Source: Ohtaekwangia sp036503775 (GTDB lineage: Bacteria; Bacteroidota; Bacteroidia; Cytophagales; Cyclobacteriaceae). Taken from it: 64,000 bases of DNA. How positions within the stretch are numbered: position 1 is the first letter of the stretch; each line of letters opens with the position of its first letter. Positions 33,894-42,462 of this stretch are shown here, piece by piece. The DNA lies in the NCBI GenBank assembly GCA_036503775.1, contig DASXWH010000016.1:1-64000 (forward strand). Reading direction: 5' to 3'. The position numbers and the translations under genes are program-made. Below the pieces are notes generated by a model. It was not told the origin of the DNA, made no database searches, and saw nothing but the letters and a program-made list of their open reading frames with translations.

Positions 33894-35429
33894 TTATTTA
33901 TAGTGTTTAAGTCTCACCACTTCCTCTTTTTTCAGGAATCGCCACTCACCCCGTCCTAAATCTTTTTTATCCAGACCGGCATAGACAGATCGGTCAAGCC
34001 TAACCACCTCGTACTGGAGTGATTCGAAGATTCTGCGGACTACGCGGTTCCACCCAATGTGAAGTTCGATACCTATAGTCTTGTTGTCATCTGAAACGAT
34101 GGCCAGATCGTCTACCTGAGCTTTGCCTTCTTCAAGGTGTACGCCATCAAGGATCTTTTGATAGTCAGCCTTCGTAAGCGGACGATCTAATTCTACCTTG
34201 TAGATCTTTTTGACGTTGTAGGAAGGGTGCATCAGTTTATCGGCCAGATCTCCGTCATTCGTTAACAGAAGTAACCCGGTAGTATTTCTATCCAGGCGGC
34301 CAACGGGATAAATCCGCTCCTTGATGTGATTTCCAAGCAAATGCATTACAGTATTACGTTCCTGAGGATCGCTGGTAGTTGTGAGAAACCCTTTAGGTTT
34401 ATTGAGCAGAACGTAAACTGGTTTTTCGGCACGAAGCACCTTGCTTTCATATCGCACTTCATCACCTGGATTCACCTTGAAGCCCAGCTCGGTTATTGTT
34501 TTACCATTTACCGAGATCAATCCCATCGTAATGAGATTATCGGCTTCACGTCTGGAGCAAACTCCGCTGTTGGCAATGAAACGATTCAGTCTTATTTTTT
34601 CCGTTTGGGCCGGTGCTTCTGAAGTATGGTCTTCTTCAGGCTTCTCGCGGAATGATTTGCGAGGTCTTTCTTTCCTGAAACCGTCAGCACTCTCTTCAGA
34701 TTTTCTGAAGGGCTTTTCAAAAGAACGGGGCTTTCTGTCACTGCGCGAATCAGTACTATCCCTCTTTCTGAATGAATCTTTTTTATCGGAATCCCTGAAC
34801 GGTTTTTTGAATGACCTGCTGTTATTTTCTTTTCGCGAAGAGAACTTCTTATCACCGCTTCCTTCTTCAGATTTTCTTCTGAACGGTTTGGGTGAATCAG
34901 TATCAAATTTCTTGAAAGGTTTTTTGAAAGGCCTTTCATCATCTTTTCGGGAAGAGAATTTCTTATCTCCGAATTCCCCTTCAGATTTTCTTCTGAAAGG
35001 CTTGGGTGAATCGCTATCGAATTTCTTGAACGGCTTTTTAAATGGCCTGCTGCTATTGTCTCCCCGGGATGAGAATTTTCTATCTCCGGATTCGTCATCT
35101 GACTTTCTTCTGAATGGCCGGGGTGAATCGCTATCGAATTTTTTAAACGGTTTTTTGAAGGAACCCTTCTCTCCCTTGTCAAAACGGTTTTCACCAAAGC
35201 CCTCAGATTTCCGGGCAAAAGGTTTTTTAGAATCTGTATTGTCAGATTTTTTGAACGATCTCCCCGCGGGTTTCTGGCCACGGTCACTATACCCTGATGA
35301 TTTCTTTTTGAATGACCCTGATTTGTCTGCCGAACTCCTGCGTGAAAAAGATCTTTCTCCGGAAGAGTCAGATCTGGAGGATGATGGCTTTCTTTTTCCG
35401 GATTGACCGGATGGATTACGCCTGGGCAT
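33894..35429 (-). CDS. rluB: RluB/RsuA-family rRNA pseudouridine synthase with long repeat-containing N-terminal tail
   Basis: 511 residues. Residues 1 to about 275 are low-complexity, rich in Ser, Lys, Arg, Phe and Asp, with about three tandem repeats of 38-39 residues. An S4 RNA-binding domain follows (RLNRFIANSGVCSRREADNLI in part), then the pseudouridine synthase domain with catalytic Asp in PVGRLDRNTTGLLLLTND and the LNKPKG motif. The enzyme should isomerise a uridine of 23S rRNA (RluB type); RluF or RsuA is possible. The gene overlaps scpB by 14 bases; this scpB-rluB order is widely conserved in bacteria. Basic disordered tails of this kind are common in Bacteroidetes RNA enzymes. Confidence 0.9.
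   Translation of the reverse strand: MPRRNPSGQSGKRKPSSSRSDSSGERSFSRRSSADKSGSFKKKSSGYSDRGQKPAGRSFKKSDNTDSKKPFARKSEGFGENRFDKGEKGSFKKPFKKFDSDSPRPFRRKSDDESGDRKFSSRGDNSSRPFKKPFKKFDSDSPKPFRRKSEGEFGDKKFSSRKDDERPFKKPFKKFDTDSPKPFRRKSEEGSGDKKFSSRKENNSRSFKKPFRDSDKKDSFRKRDSTDSRSDRKPRSFEKPFRKSEESADGFRKERPRKSFREKPEEDHTSEAPAQTEKIRLNRFIANSGVCSRREADNLITMGLISVNGKTITELGFKVNPGDEVRYESKVLRAEKPVYVLLNKPKGFLTTTSDPQERNTVMHLLGNHIKERIYPVGRLDRNTTGLLLLTNDGDLADKLMHPSYNVKKIYKVELDRPLTKADYQKILDGVHLEEGKAQVDDLAIVSDDNKTIGIELHIGWNRVVRRIFESLQYEVVRLDRSVYAGLDKKDLGRGEWRFLKKEEVVRLKHYK
34809..35153 (-). repeat. Tandem 38-39-residue repeats in the RluB-like tail
   Basis: Repeat units begin at residues 93, 132 and 170 of the protein with KPFKKFD followed by S/T-DSP-PFRRKS and end in KFSSR; a fourth, degenerate start is at 209. 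Nucleotide identity between copies is high, which makes the locus prone to slippage. Confidence 0.8.
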
Positions 35430-36000
35430 CGGGTTCTTTTAAGTCAGAGTTTTCGCCAATAACATTTGTTTCAGTTGTGAATTCCTTGGGTGCTGGCAAT
35501 TCGGCCAGATCATTAATGCCAAAGTATTCCATGAATTTAGGCGTGGTGCCATATAACATCGGCCGGCCAATGGTATCGGCCTTTCCTGTTATTTCGATCA
35601 GGCTTTTATCCAGAAGCTTTTGAACGGCATAGTCGCAATTAACACCTCTGATATTTTCGATTTCTGTTTTCGAAATGGGTTGTTTATAGGCGATGATGGA
35701 GAGCGTTTCCATCGCAGATGTAGACAATCGTTTTTTGGACTGCTGCTTCAGCATGATACCAATGCTGGCCTGGTAAGCAGGCTTGGTCAGGAACTGGTAC
35801 CCACCACCTGTTTTGAAAAGCTGGAAAGAGTATTCTTCAGCCACGAACTTTTCTTCCAAACGTTGAATTGCTCCGGTGATGTCTTCTTCCGGAACATCAG
35901 CATTAAACATTTCTGAAAGGCAAGCTTTTATATCGACCACCTTGATGGGGCTGGGCGAGCAGAAGATCAATGCTTCAATATGATTTTGTAAGAAGTCCAC
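35416..36000 (-). CDS. scpB: Segregation and condensation protein ScpB
   Basis: 194 residues from a GTG at 36000 (MDFLQNHIEALIFCSPSPI). ScpB is the kite subunit of the SMC-ScpAB condensin that organises origin regions after ParB loading. Two winged-helix domains are expected; the family signature METLSIIAYKQPISKTEIENIRGV (near residue 95) and the second domain motif GRPMLYGTT are clear. It overlaps rluB downstream. The C-terminal 30 residues are acidic and likely disordered. ScpA and SMC are not in the window. Confidence 0.95.
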   Translation of the reverse strand: MDFLQNHIEALIFCSPSPIKVVDIKACLSEMFNADVPEEDITGAIQRLEEKFVAEEYSFQLFKTGGGYQFLTKPAYQASIGIMLKQQSKKRLSTSAMETLSIIAYKQPISKTEIENIRGVNCDYAVQKLLDKSLIEITGKADTIGRPMLYGTTPKFMEYFGINDLAELPAPKEFTTETNVIGENSDLKEPDAQA

Positions 36001-36040
36001 GGCTGTATAGTTAAAGGTAATCCAAAAATTCTCTTGTAGA

Positions 36041-36068
36041 CAAAAATCCCCTCGTTAGCGGAGGGGAT
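36041..36068 (-). terminator. Terminator between the DksA-like gene and scpB
   Basis: Inverted repeat ATCCCCTC/GAGGGGAT (36046-36068, seven-base loop) followed on the minus strand by a T run (36041-36046). It lies just after the stop of the DksA-like gene. Confidence 0.85.
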
Positions 36069-36075
36069 GTTTGCT

Positions 36076-36810
36076 TTAGTCTTGTTGCATCATCTTGGCT
36101 TCAATTGACTGCGTGGTGTGAGGCACAGCGATCAATCGTTCTTTTGGAATCAGCTTGCCGGTTACCGAACAGATTCCATAGGTTCCGTTCTTAATCCGCA
36201 CCAGGGCGTTTTCCAGATTTGTGATGTATTTCTGTTGACGTGCTGCCAGCTGACTCAGGTTTTCCTTTTCAGCGGTTTCAGCACCGTCTTCCAATACTTT
36301 TGTGTTTCCACCTGAAGTGGCATCTGTACCTTCATCATTATTGCGGTTCAGTGTCTCTTTCAGGATTTTGTATTCTTCGCGAGCCTTATCAAGCTTTCGG
36401 TTGATTAAGCTTTCAAATTCTTTAAGCTCTTCATCTGAATACCTCGTTCTCTCATCACCTGATGAAGCAGGCTTAGTTTGTTTGTGTGCGATTGGTCGCT
36501 GATTGGGCACAGGAAAAATATTTAATTGTGGTGGTGCGGGCTTTGGAGTGACGACAGTAGCAACTGGCTTCACGGGAGCCACTGTTTTCTCAACCTTTTT
36601 AGGGGCGACCGCTTTTTTAGGAGCTTCTTTTTTTGCCACTACCGGTTTTTTCGGTGCTACCTTTTTAGGGGCGGGCTTCTTGGCTACTACTTTCTTAGGA
36701 GCCGGTTTCTTAGCTACTGCTTTCTTCGCAGGAGCTTTCTTTTTTGCCGCTGGTTTCGCTTTAGCAGGTTTCTTCGCTGCCTTGGCGCTCGATTTCTTAT
36801 TCTTAGCCAT
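36076..36810 (-). CDS. DksA/TraR-family regulator with histone-H1-like Lys/Ala/Pro tail
   Basis: 244 residues. The first 95 or so are almost only Lys, Ala, Pro and Val, with PAKAKPAAKKKAPAKK-type repeats like eukaryotic histone H1 tails. The C-terminal part (about 115-244) is a DksA-like coiled coil plus zinc-finger remnant: YKILKETLNRNNDEGTD, then NGTYGICSVTGKLIPKERL. Only one cysteine of the zinc finger remains, normal for many TraR/DksA relatives. It may bind RNA polymerase while the tail binds DNA. A strong promoter precedes it and a terminator follows, so it is monocistronic. Confidence 0.9.
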   Translation of the reverse strand: MAKNKKSSAKAAKKPAKAKPAAKKKAPAKKAVAKKPAPKKVVAKKPAPKKVAPKKPVVAKKEAPKKAVAPKKVEKTVAPVKPVATVVTPKPAPPQLNIFPVPNQRPIAHKQTKPASSGDERTRYSDEELKEFESLINRKLDKAREEYKILKETLNRNNDEGTDATSGGNTKVLEDGAETAEKENLSQLAARQQKYITNLENALVRIKNGTYGICSVTGKLIPKERLIAVPHTTQSIEAKMMQQD

Positions 36811-36841
36811 AAAGGGGGTTCTCCGTTTGGTAAAAGATGCG

Positions 36842-36872
36842 CAAAATTATGCGCTCGGGCACGAAAACAAAA
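36842..36872 (-). promoter_or_regulatory. Promoter of the DksA-like gene
   Basis: On the minus strand TTTTG (36872-36868) and TAATTTTG (36849-36842) are 18 bases apart and match the Bacteroidetes consensus. The -7 box is about 31 bases ahead of the ATG, with a GGAG ribosome-binding-like sequence in between. Confidence 0.7.
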
Positions 36873-36949
36873 AATATTACCCAATTAATTCCCGAACCCT
36901 GATTTTAGGCTCATTTACCTTATCTTTCATTTTAACCCTTTTCTAAGCC

Positions 36950-38328
36950 ATGATCCGATGCACAAAATTGATGCTTGTAATTTGCCTCATTTTATTTGTC
37001 AACGTAACCCATGCAACCAACATGAGGTGTGGGGAAATTCAAGTCAGTCAAGTTGGTGAAGCTTCCGGCATGTCGTTCAAAATACGGGTTTCGGTTTACA
37101 CCAATACGATTAATACAGCGGTGCTATTTGGCGGAGATCAGGACTACCTGGATCTTGGTGATGGTGGCCCCAGAATGCTTGTACCCGAAATCGGACCGGG
37201 GCACCCCAATTATGTTGTTATTGATGCATCTCGGGGCATCGCTAAAGCTTTTTATGAAGTTACACATTCCTATGGTGCGCCAGGCAAGTATTTAGTTAGC
37301 TACAGCGAGCCAAATCGAACAGAGGGTATTGTTAATTTCAGCAACTCGATAAATACGCTGTTTTATCTTGAAACCATGTTTGTTGTATCACCTTCACAAC
37401 AATACTCAAGCCCCGTTTTTTTTCCGAGCCCATCACATTGGCCAGAGCAGGACAGAACGATTCTTTTTCCTGGTCTCAGGCATCATATGACCTTAATGAC
37501 TACACGTTGTTTTACAGCTTAACGGCACCCAAAGCCGGTAAGAATTTATCTGTTTCGAATTTCAAATTGCCAGAGACAATGAGCATAAACACATATAATG
37601 GCCTTATAACCTGGAGCGAACCATCAGTGGCGGGGGAATATTCTGTAACGTTAAAAGTCTCTCAATTTGATGGCAATGAATTAGTAGGTTATGCGAAACG
37701 AGATCTTCAAATCATCGCTGAATCGGGCTCAATACTCAGAAGTACGGTCACTGATAATCGAACCCTTGATGAGAACAACCGTATTTTTGTACCGGAAGGC
37801 AATACCTATACGGTGAAAATATTTGCAAAAGGCAACGCTGAAATTGTGTTGAATTTGCATGCAGAGCTAGGTCAGGAATCAGATGTTCTTTCTTTTGAAA
37901 CCTATGATTCATTGAGCGGAGATATGAAAGTCGGATTACTCACGATAAAACCAGATGGAGAAATTGTCCGTGACAACCCTTATGCCATTACCATCAGGAC
38001 CATTTTTAAACTTCAATCAACCTACACATTTGATGTAAACTATTTTTTATATACAAAAAACATTGAATTGGAAAAACCCATCATTCTCGAGACAAAGGAT
38101 GAGGAGAAAAAGAGCACCTATCCTAATCCTACTACAGGTCTTTTAAAAATCAATTACCACAGCAGTACCCGTATTTGCATTCGTGATGTTGGCGGTCGTG
38201 TTGTTTTTACCCCAACTGTTTCGCAGGATGGTATTGTCGATCTTAGCATATTGCCTACAGGTCTATATGTAATGGAAATTAATACAGGTTATGGCCCTAT
38301 CAAACATGAAAGAATATTAAAAAACTGA
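36950..38328 (+). pseudogene. T9SS-secreted protein with C-terminal sorting domain, interrupted by a frameshift
   Basis: Two overlapping frames make one protein. The first (36950-37522) has a signal peptide (MLVICLILFVNVTHA) and a beta-rich N-domain. After PVFF the frame slips: in the -1 frame the reading continues SEPITLARAGQNDSFSW and runs to 38328. The break is at a run of eight T at 37416-37423; nine T would restore a single ORF of about 459 codons. The end (STYPNPTTGLLKINY then GLYVMEINTG, KHERILKN) is a type A T9SS sorting domain. The cause may be a sequencing error, a real mutation or slippage-based switching. Its function beyond secreted, surface-attached is unknown. Confidence 0.8.
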
Positions 38329-38362
38329 GTCAAGCTCGTGGGTTGTCATAGTTGGAAAAGAC

Positions 38363-38400
38363 GGTGCCTGCTTCATGCGAACCAGCGGCATCCTTTTTTA
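38363..38400 (+). terminator. Possible terminator after the T9SS gene
   Basis: GGTGCC can pair with GGCATC (one G-U), with an 18-base loop, followed by CTTTTTT. The long loop makes it a weak prediction. Confidence 0.4.
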
Positions 38401-38427
38401 GTTTTTTGAATTAGTATATTAATAGCC

Positions 38428-39531
38428 ATGAGTTACATCACCGCGATTGGAACAGCCAATCCAGAAAATATATTAAGCCAGTCAGCCATCGCGGAGTTTA
38501 TGGTTCGGGTTATGCAACTCGATCAGGTCAACAGCAGAAAGTTACGGGCCATATTCAAATCCAGCGGAATAGAAACCCGGCACTCTGTGCTGGACGACTA
38601 CGGAAAAACAGAAGGCTTTCATTTCTATTCCAACAGTGCTGATTTCGAGCCATTCCCGTCCACGGAAAAACGACAAGCCACATTTCGTCAGCATGCATTG
38701 GGCCTGAGTCTTCAGGCCATTGAAAATTTAAGGGATCGTCATTCCTTTTTTGATCCTCGACAGATCACGCATCTTATTTTAGTTTGTTGTACGGGGATGT
38801 ATGCACCAGGCCTCGACATTGAGCTTGTACAAAAATTGAATATTCCCGGCACGGTTCAGCGGACATGCATAACCTTTATGGGTTGTTATGCTGCGTTCAA
38901 TGCGCTCAAAGCGGCTGACGCATTCTGCAAAACCGACTCAACGGGAAAGGTGTTAATCGTCTGCACCGAGCTTTGCAGTCTGCATTTCCAAAAGAAAACA
39001 AGTGATGACAATCTGTTGGCTAATGCTTTATTCGCTGATGGATCTGCTGCATTGCTGGTGGAGGCAATTCCATCTTCTGCTAAACGGTTGAGACTGGCAG
39101 CGTTTCACAATGATCTGGCTCCGGAAGGGAGTAATGACATGGCCTGGACCATTGGAGATCTTGGTTTTGAAATGAAACTTTCATCGTACGTTCCGGAAAT
39201 CATAAAAGGCGGTATCAAGAAGCTTACGGATTCATTGCTGTTAAAGATCGACAAACAAATTTCAGATATACGTTACTTTGCCATTCATCCGGGAGGAAAG
39301 AAAATTCTGGAAGCCATCGAAGAACAACTACGCATAGGTAAAAATCAAAACCAGGCCGCTTACGATGTGCTACGAAACTTTGGTAACATGTCATCCCCAA
39401 CCGTTCTCTTTGTGTTACAGAAGATTTTTCAGGGCCTTACAACGGATGATCACAATGAACACATCCTGAGCTTTGCGTTTGGCCCAGGACTCACACTGGA
39501 AAGTATGCTGCTCGAAATTGAAATGCACTAA
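38428..39531 (+). CDS. Type III polyketide synthase
   Basis: 367 residues, standard for chalcone-synthase-like type III PKS. The catalytic triad is visible: Cys153 in TFMGCYAA, His287 in AIHPGGK and Asn320 in FGNMSSP. The C-terminal FGPGLTLESMLL is the usual cofactor-loop block GFGPG. Such enzymes extend a CoA-linked starter with malonyl-CoA to give alkylpyrones, alkylresorcinols or acylphloroglucinols; the starter is not predictable by eye. The next gene, one base after the stop, is a methyltransferase that probably modifies the product. Confidence 0.95.
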   Translation: MSYITAIGTANPENILSQSAIAEFMVRVMQLDQVNSRKLRAIFKSSGIETRHSVLDDYGKTEGFHFYSNSADFEPFPSTEKRQATFRQHALGLSLQAIENLRDRHSFFDPRQITHLILVCCTGMYAPGLDIELVQKLNIPGTVQRTCITFMGCYAAFNALKAADAFCKTDSTGKVLIVCTELCSLHFQKKTSDDNLLANALFADGSAALLVEAIPSSAKRLRLAAFHNDLAPEGSNDMAWTIGDLGFEMKLSSYVPEIIKGGIKKLTDSLLLKIDKQISDIRYFAIHPGGKKILEAIEEQLRIGKNQNQAAYDVLRNFGNMSSPTVLFVLQKIFQGLTTDDHNEHILSFAFGPGLTLESMLLEIEMH

Positions 39532-39532
39532 T

Positions 39533-40249
39533 ATGCCAGACTTCTCTGCACGCTCTGTATTGCCCGAAATCATGGACGACCTGGAGTGTCGTGGAGAAGT
39601 GGTGGATCAAACGCTTCGCGAGCTTGAATTCATCAATGCATGGCTGGGTGGAAATGATGTCACCGTGAGTGGAGTAAAAAAAATGGTAAAGGGGATTTCT
39701 TCTTCACGGACCATTACGCTTGTTGACCTGGGTTGTGGTGGAGGTGACATGCTACGCATTCTTTATCACTGGGCAAAACGAAATGGAGTTACGCTCAGGT
39801 TGATAGGTATTGATGCTAACCCACATATCATTGACTTTGCCAGAAACAATATCAAAGACATTCCGGAGATCGAATTCTATACAATGGATATCTTTTCAGA
39901 AGAATTCCGGCAGCAAAAATTTGATATCGTAACGGGGACGCTTTTTTATCATCACTTCACCCAACAACAGCTTTCATCTTTCTTTCATCAACTGAAAAGC
40001 CAGGCACGGATCGGTATTGTGATCAACGACATACACCGGCATCCCCTGGCTTATTATTCGATCAGGATTCTTACGCAGTTGTTTTCGAAATCGTCCATGG
40101 TAAAATATGATGCGCCTCTGTCGGTGCTTCGTGCCTTTTCCAGAGCTGAAGTGAAAAGCATTTTAGCGGCTGCAGCCATTGAAAAATTTTCCTTGAGATG
40201 GCGATGGGCATTCCGCTGGCAGGTGCTGATTCCTTTAAAAGAAGGATGA
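39533..40249 (+). CDS. SAM-dependent methyltransferase linked to the type III PKS
   Basis: 238 residues from the ATG at 39533, one base after the PKS stop; the longer open frame starts inside the PKS gene and is rejected. The N-terminus RSVLPEIMDDLECRGEV is a family marker of methyltransferases found beside type III PKS genes. The SAM site reads VDLGCGGGDMLRIL, followed by GIDANPHIIDFARNN and a TGTLFYHHF post-motif. It should O- or C-methylate the polyketide product; the inference rests on adjacency. The cassette is closed by the hairpin and tRNA genes that follow on the other strand. Confidence 0.9.
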   Translation: MPDFSARSVLPEIMDDLECRGEVVDQTLRELEFINAWLGGNDVTVSGVKKMVKGISSSRTITLVDLGCGGGDMLRILYHWAKRNGVTLRLIGIDANPHIIDFARNNIKDIPEIEFYTMDIFSEEFRQQKFDIVTGTLFYHHFTQQQLSSFFHQLKSQARIGIVINDIHRHPLAYYSIRILTQLFSKSSMVKYDAPLSVLRAFSRAEVKSILAAAAIEKFSLRWRWAFRWQVLIPLKEG

Positions 40250-40261
40250 ATTCGGATTAAA

Positions 40262-40293
40262 AAGAAAGACCTGATGAAATGTATCATCAGGTC
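40262..40293 (-). terminator. Terminator of tRNA-Leu
   Basis: Perfect inverted repeat GACCTGATG/CATCAGGTC (40268-40293) followed on the minus strand by TTTCTTTTT. It ends just before the tRNA-Leu 3' end and may also stop the PKS operon from the other side. Confidence 0.85.
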
Positions 40294-40296
40294 TCG

Positions 40297-40382
40297 TACC
40301 CCGGGCGGGACTTGAACCCGCACAGCTATTACTAGCCACAGGATTTTAAGTCCTGCGTGTCTACCAATTCCACCACCAGGGC
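40297..40382 (-). tRNA. tRNA-Leu (anticodon UAA)
   Basis: 86 bases on the minus strand. Acceptor GCCCTGG/CCGGGGT, anticodon stem CAGGA/TCCTG with loop CTTAAAA (anticodon TAA), a long variable arm (GCTA-GTAA-TAGC) as expected for class II tRNA-Leu, and T arm GCGGG-TTCAAGT-CCCGC. CCA is not encoded. Confidence 0.96.
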
Positions 40383-40413
40383 GGCCACCTTATCCGATTC
40401 AGGAGTCAGGTTA

Positions 40414-40444
40414 AATAAAAAAGTGTGAGGTTAATCTCACACTT
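40414..40444 (-). terminator. Terminator of tRNA-Gly
   Basis: Inverted repeat AAGTGTGAG/CTCACACTT at 40421-40444 with a six-base loop and a T-rich run on the minus strand (40414-40421). It separates the two tRNA genes, so each is a separate unit. Confidence 0.8.
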
Positions 40445-40480
40445 CTTGTCTTGATTAACCAATCGTGTGGTTAATAAAAT

Positions 40481-40554
<74 letters not shown>

Positions 40555-40627
40555 GTTTTCTCCCCTGGTTCGCAAAGGGAGTGCAAATTTAAAGCTGATT
40601 CCTAAATTTCCAAATTCCACCTTCGGA

Positions 40628-41581
40628 TCAGGCTGATTTCTTTAACTCATCAAATTCTTTTCTCAATTCAGCAGCCTCCTGCTTGTTTTTGGAATATTTG
40701 ATGTGCTTCGGTACTTCTTTCAAATCCCAGATCAACCCCACAGCAGCAAAACCACGAAGGATGTAATACGTGATATCAATCTCCCACCAGAAGAAGCCCT
40801 GACGCGCGGCAACTTCATAGTAATGGTGGTTATTGTGCCATCCTTCGCCCATCGTGAGTAAAGCAAGCCATACACTGTTCCGGCTTTCATCGTTAGATTC
40901 GTAACGCTGTGTTCCGAATTTATGCATGACCGAGTTAATAGAAAATGTAGCGTGGTAAAGCACCACTGTGCTCAGGAAAAATCCAATCAGCAAGGTTGAA
41001 AAACCGGCTGTGGTAAACATGGCCAGAATACTTCCACCATTAACGATTCCTCCCAGTGCCATGACGAATAGAGCTAGTATGGTGGGTGGTACGAGATAGT
41101 GCTTATTCAGCCATACCAACTCGGGATATTTAGCATAATCACCAATCACTTTATAGTCTGTCTGCTTAAAGTCAGGCCCTACAATCCAACCGATATGTGA
41201 ATACCAGAAACCATAAATTTTCATGGAGTGCGGATCTGCCGGTGTATCACTGTGACGGTGATGATGACGGTGATGTGCTGCCCACCAGAGGGCACCTTTT
41301 TGAGCCGTGGTTTGTGACATGAATGCAATCACAAACTGAAACCAGCGTGAGGTCTTATAAGATTTATGCGCGAAATACCGGTGATACCCACCCGTAACCC
41401 AAAACATTCTGACGAAGTACAGTACAGCACATACGATCCAGTCGAATACCGTAGCGCCTGTATAAAGCGCTGCGAGCGGCAACAAATGCACAGCAGCAAA
41501 AGCAATTTCCTGCACGAGTATCGGCTTTCTGCGTACTTCTGGAGTTAATGTTGTATTCCCCATTTCTTCTTCCTTTTTCAA
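40628..41581 (-). CDS. Acyl-CoA/fatty-acid desaturase (delta-9 type) 1
   Basis: 317 residues, membrane-bound di-iron desaturase. The three His boxes are HRYFAH, HHRHH (within HHRHHHRHSD) and HNNHH (EGWHNNHHYYE); four hydrophobic helices flank them. The sequence resembles stearoyl-CoA desaturases and would put a cis double bond into C16/C18 acyl chains to keep membranes fluid. A second ATG at 41563 is possible. It diverges from an ECF sigma gene, after which lies another desaturase gene. Confidence 0.94.
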   Translation of the reverse strand: MKKEEEMGNTTLTPEVRRKPILVQEIAFAAVHLLPLAALYTGATVFDWIVCAVLYFVRMFWVTGGYHRYFAHKSYKTSRWFQFVIAFMSQTTAQKGALWWAAHHRHHHRHSDTPADPHSMKIYGFWYSHIGWIVGPDFKQTDYKVIGDYAKYPELVWLNKHYLVPPTILALFVMALGGIVNGGSILAMFTTAGFSTLLIGFFLSTVVLYHATFSINSVMHKFGTQRYESNDESRNSVWLALLTMGEGWHNNHHYYEVAARQGFFWWEIDITYYILRGFAAVGLIWDLKEVPKHIKYSKNKQEAAELRKEFDELKKSA

Positions 41582-41598
41582 TTAACTATATGCGAACA

Positions 41599-41606
41599 CA
41601 AAGGTA
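41599..41606 (-). promoter_or_regulatory. Possible -7 element of desaturase 1
   Basis: On the minus strand TACCTTTG is a perfect TAnnTTTG match, 18 bases ahead of the ATG at 41581 (36 ahead of the one at 41563). No good -33 box is seen, which may mean activation by another factor. Confidence 0.5.
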
Positions 41607-41748
41607 AAACATTCGGTTCAAAGGCCCCGATTCATGTAATATTCTTCTGATCCACAAACAAGTGTACGGTAGTGATTAAATCATTTCAGCGGTCAATTTC
41701 CGATGATGGCTTCTGAATTTTTAGCCCTATCTTGCGAGACATTTCAAC

Positions 41749-42357
41749 ATGAATCAGGCACAAACCATAGCACTTTATCAGCCTCTGTTGCACACCATTG
41801 CCTATAACCTGGTGCGCTGTAAGGAGGATGCTGAAGACATTGTGCAGGAAACATTTATTAAGTGGCTGAGTGTAGATCACCAGAAAATTGAAAACACAAA
41901 AGCCTATCTGATCCGGGCTGTTACCAATAACTGCCTCAATCACCTTCAATCTCTCAAGAAGAAAAAAGAAGAATATCTCGATACAGTTTCAGAAGCGTTC
42001 AAACACTTCAAGGAAACAAACCTGGCTCATCTCGATCTGGATGTAAACCTGGCCGCGGCATTCAAAGTATTGCATACCAAGCTTGAGCCACTGGAACGTG
42101 CTGTATTTATTCTGAAAGAAATTTTTGACTTTGATTACGAAGATGTTCAGCAGACGCTGGACAAAAAGAAAGACCATTGCCGTCAGCTTCTGTCACGCGC
42201 TAAAAAGAAGCTAAGCGAAGAAACTTCCCGTATCAGTTCCTCCTTTACGGATAGCTCCAAAATCCTCGAAAATTTCCGCAAAACCTGTGCACTGGGTAAT
42301 CCGGAGGAGCTCATAAAAGAGCTTAAAAACGATATAAACAGCGATTCTGAAAAATAA
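41749..42357 (+). CDS. ECF-type RNA polymerase sigma factor
   Basis: 202 residues with sigma region 2 (CKEDAEDIVQETFIKWL, then AYLIRAVTNNCLN) and region 4 (LEPLERAVFILKEIFDFDYEDV, in part), separated by a Lys-rich linker and with a tail of about 45 residues. The FILKEIF pattern recalls the ECF41/SigJ-like group, but the usual SnoaL-like C-terminal domain is missing. No anti-sigma gene is adjacent. Being flanked by two desaturase genes, it may control membrane-lipid genes; that is inference from position. Confidence 0.87.
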   Translation: MNQAQTIALYQPLLHTIAYNLVRCKEDAEDIVQETFIKWLSVDHQKIENTKAYLIRAVTNNCLNHLQSLKKKKEEYLDTVSEAFKHFKETNLAHLDLDVNLAAAFKVLHTKLEPLERAVFILKEIFDFDYEDVQQTLDKKKDHCRQLLSRAKKKLSEETSRISSSFTDSSKILENFRKTCALGNPEELIKELKNDINSDSEK

Positions 42358-42462
42358 TTCGGGATTTTTTCTCTGTTCTGTCACAAAACTCCCCTGAGCT
42401 TGTCTTACAGGTGAATCAGTACGAAGCTGGTTTAGTTTTTTACCTACAACCTAGATTTAAAC

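Noticed and set aside
34592..35287. Second minus-strand frame within the RluB-like gene (231 codons)
   Set aside because: Another frame through the same repeats; no domain, and the main frame carries S4 and catalytic motifs.
34441..35406. Plus-strand frame of 321 codons
   Set aside because: It is antisense to the repeat-rich RluB-like gene; the repeats and codon bias keep the opposite frame open. Its protein is low-complexity Leu/Ser/Phe with no domain.
36503..36946. Plus-strand frame of 147 codons rich in Gly/Ala/Phe
   Set aside because: It is the mirror image of the Lys/Ala/Pro tail of the DksA-like protein and crosses that gene's promoter.
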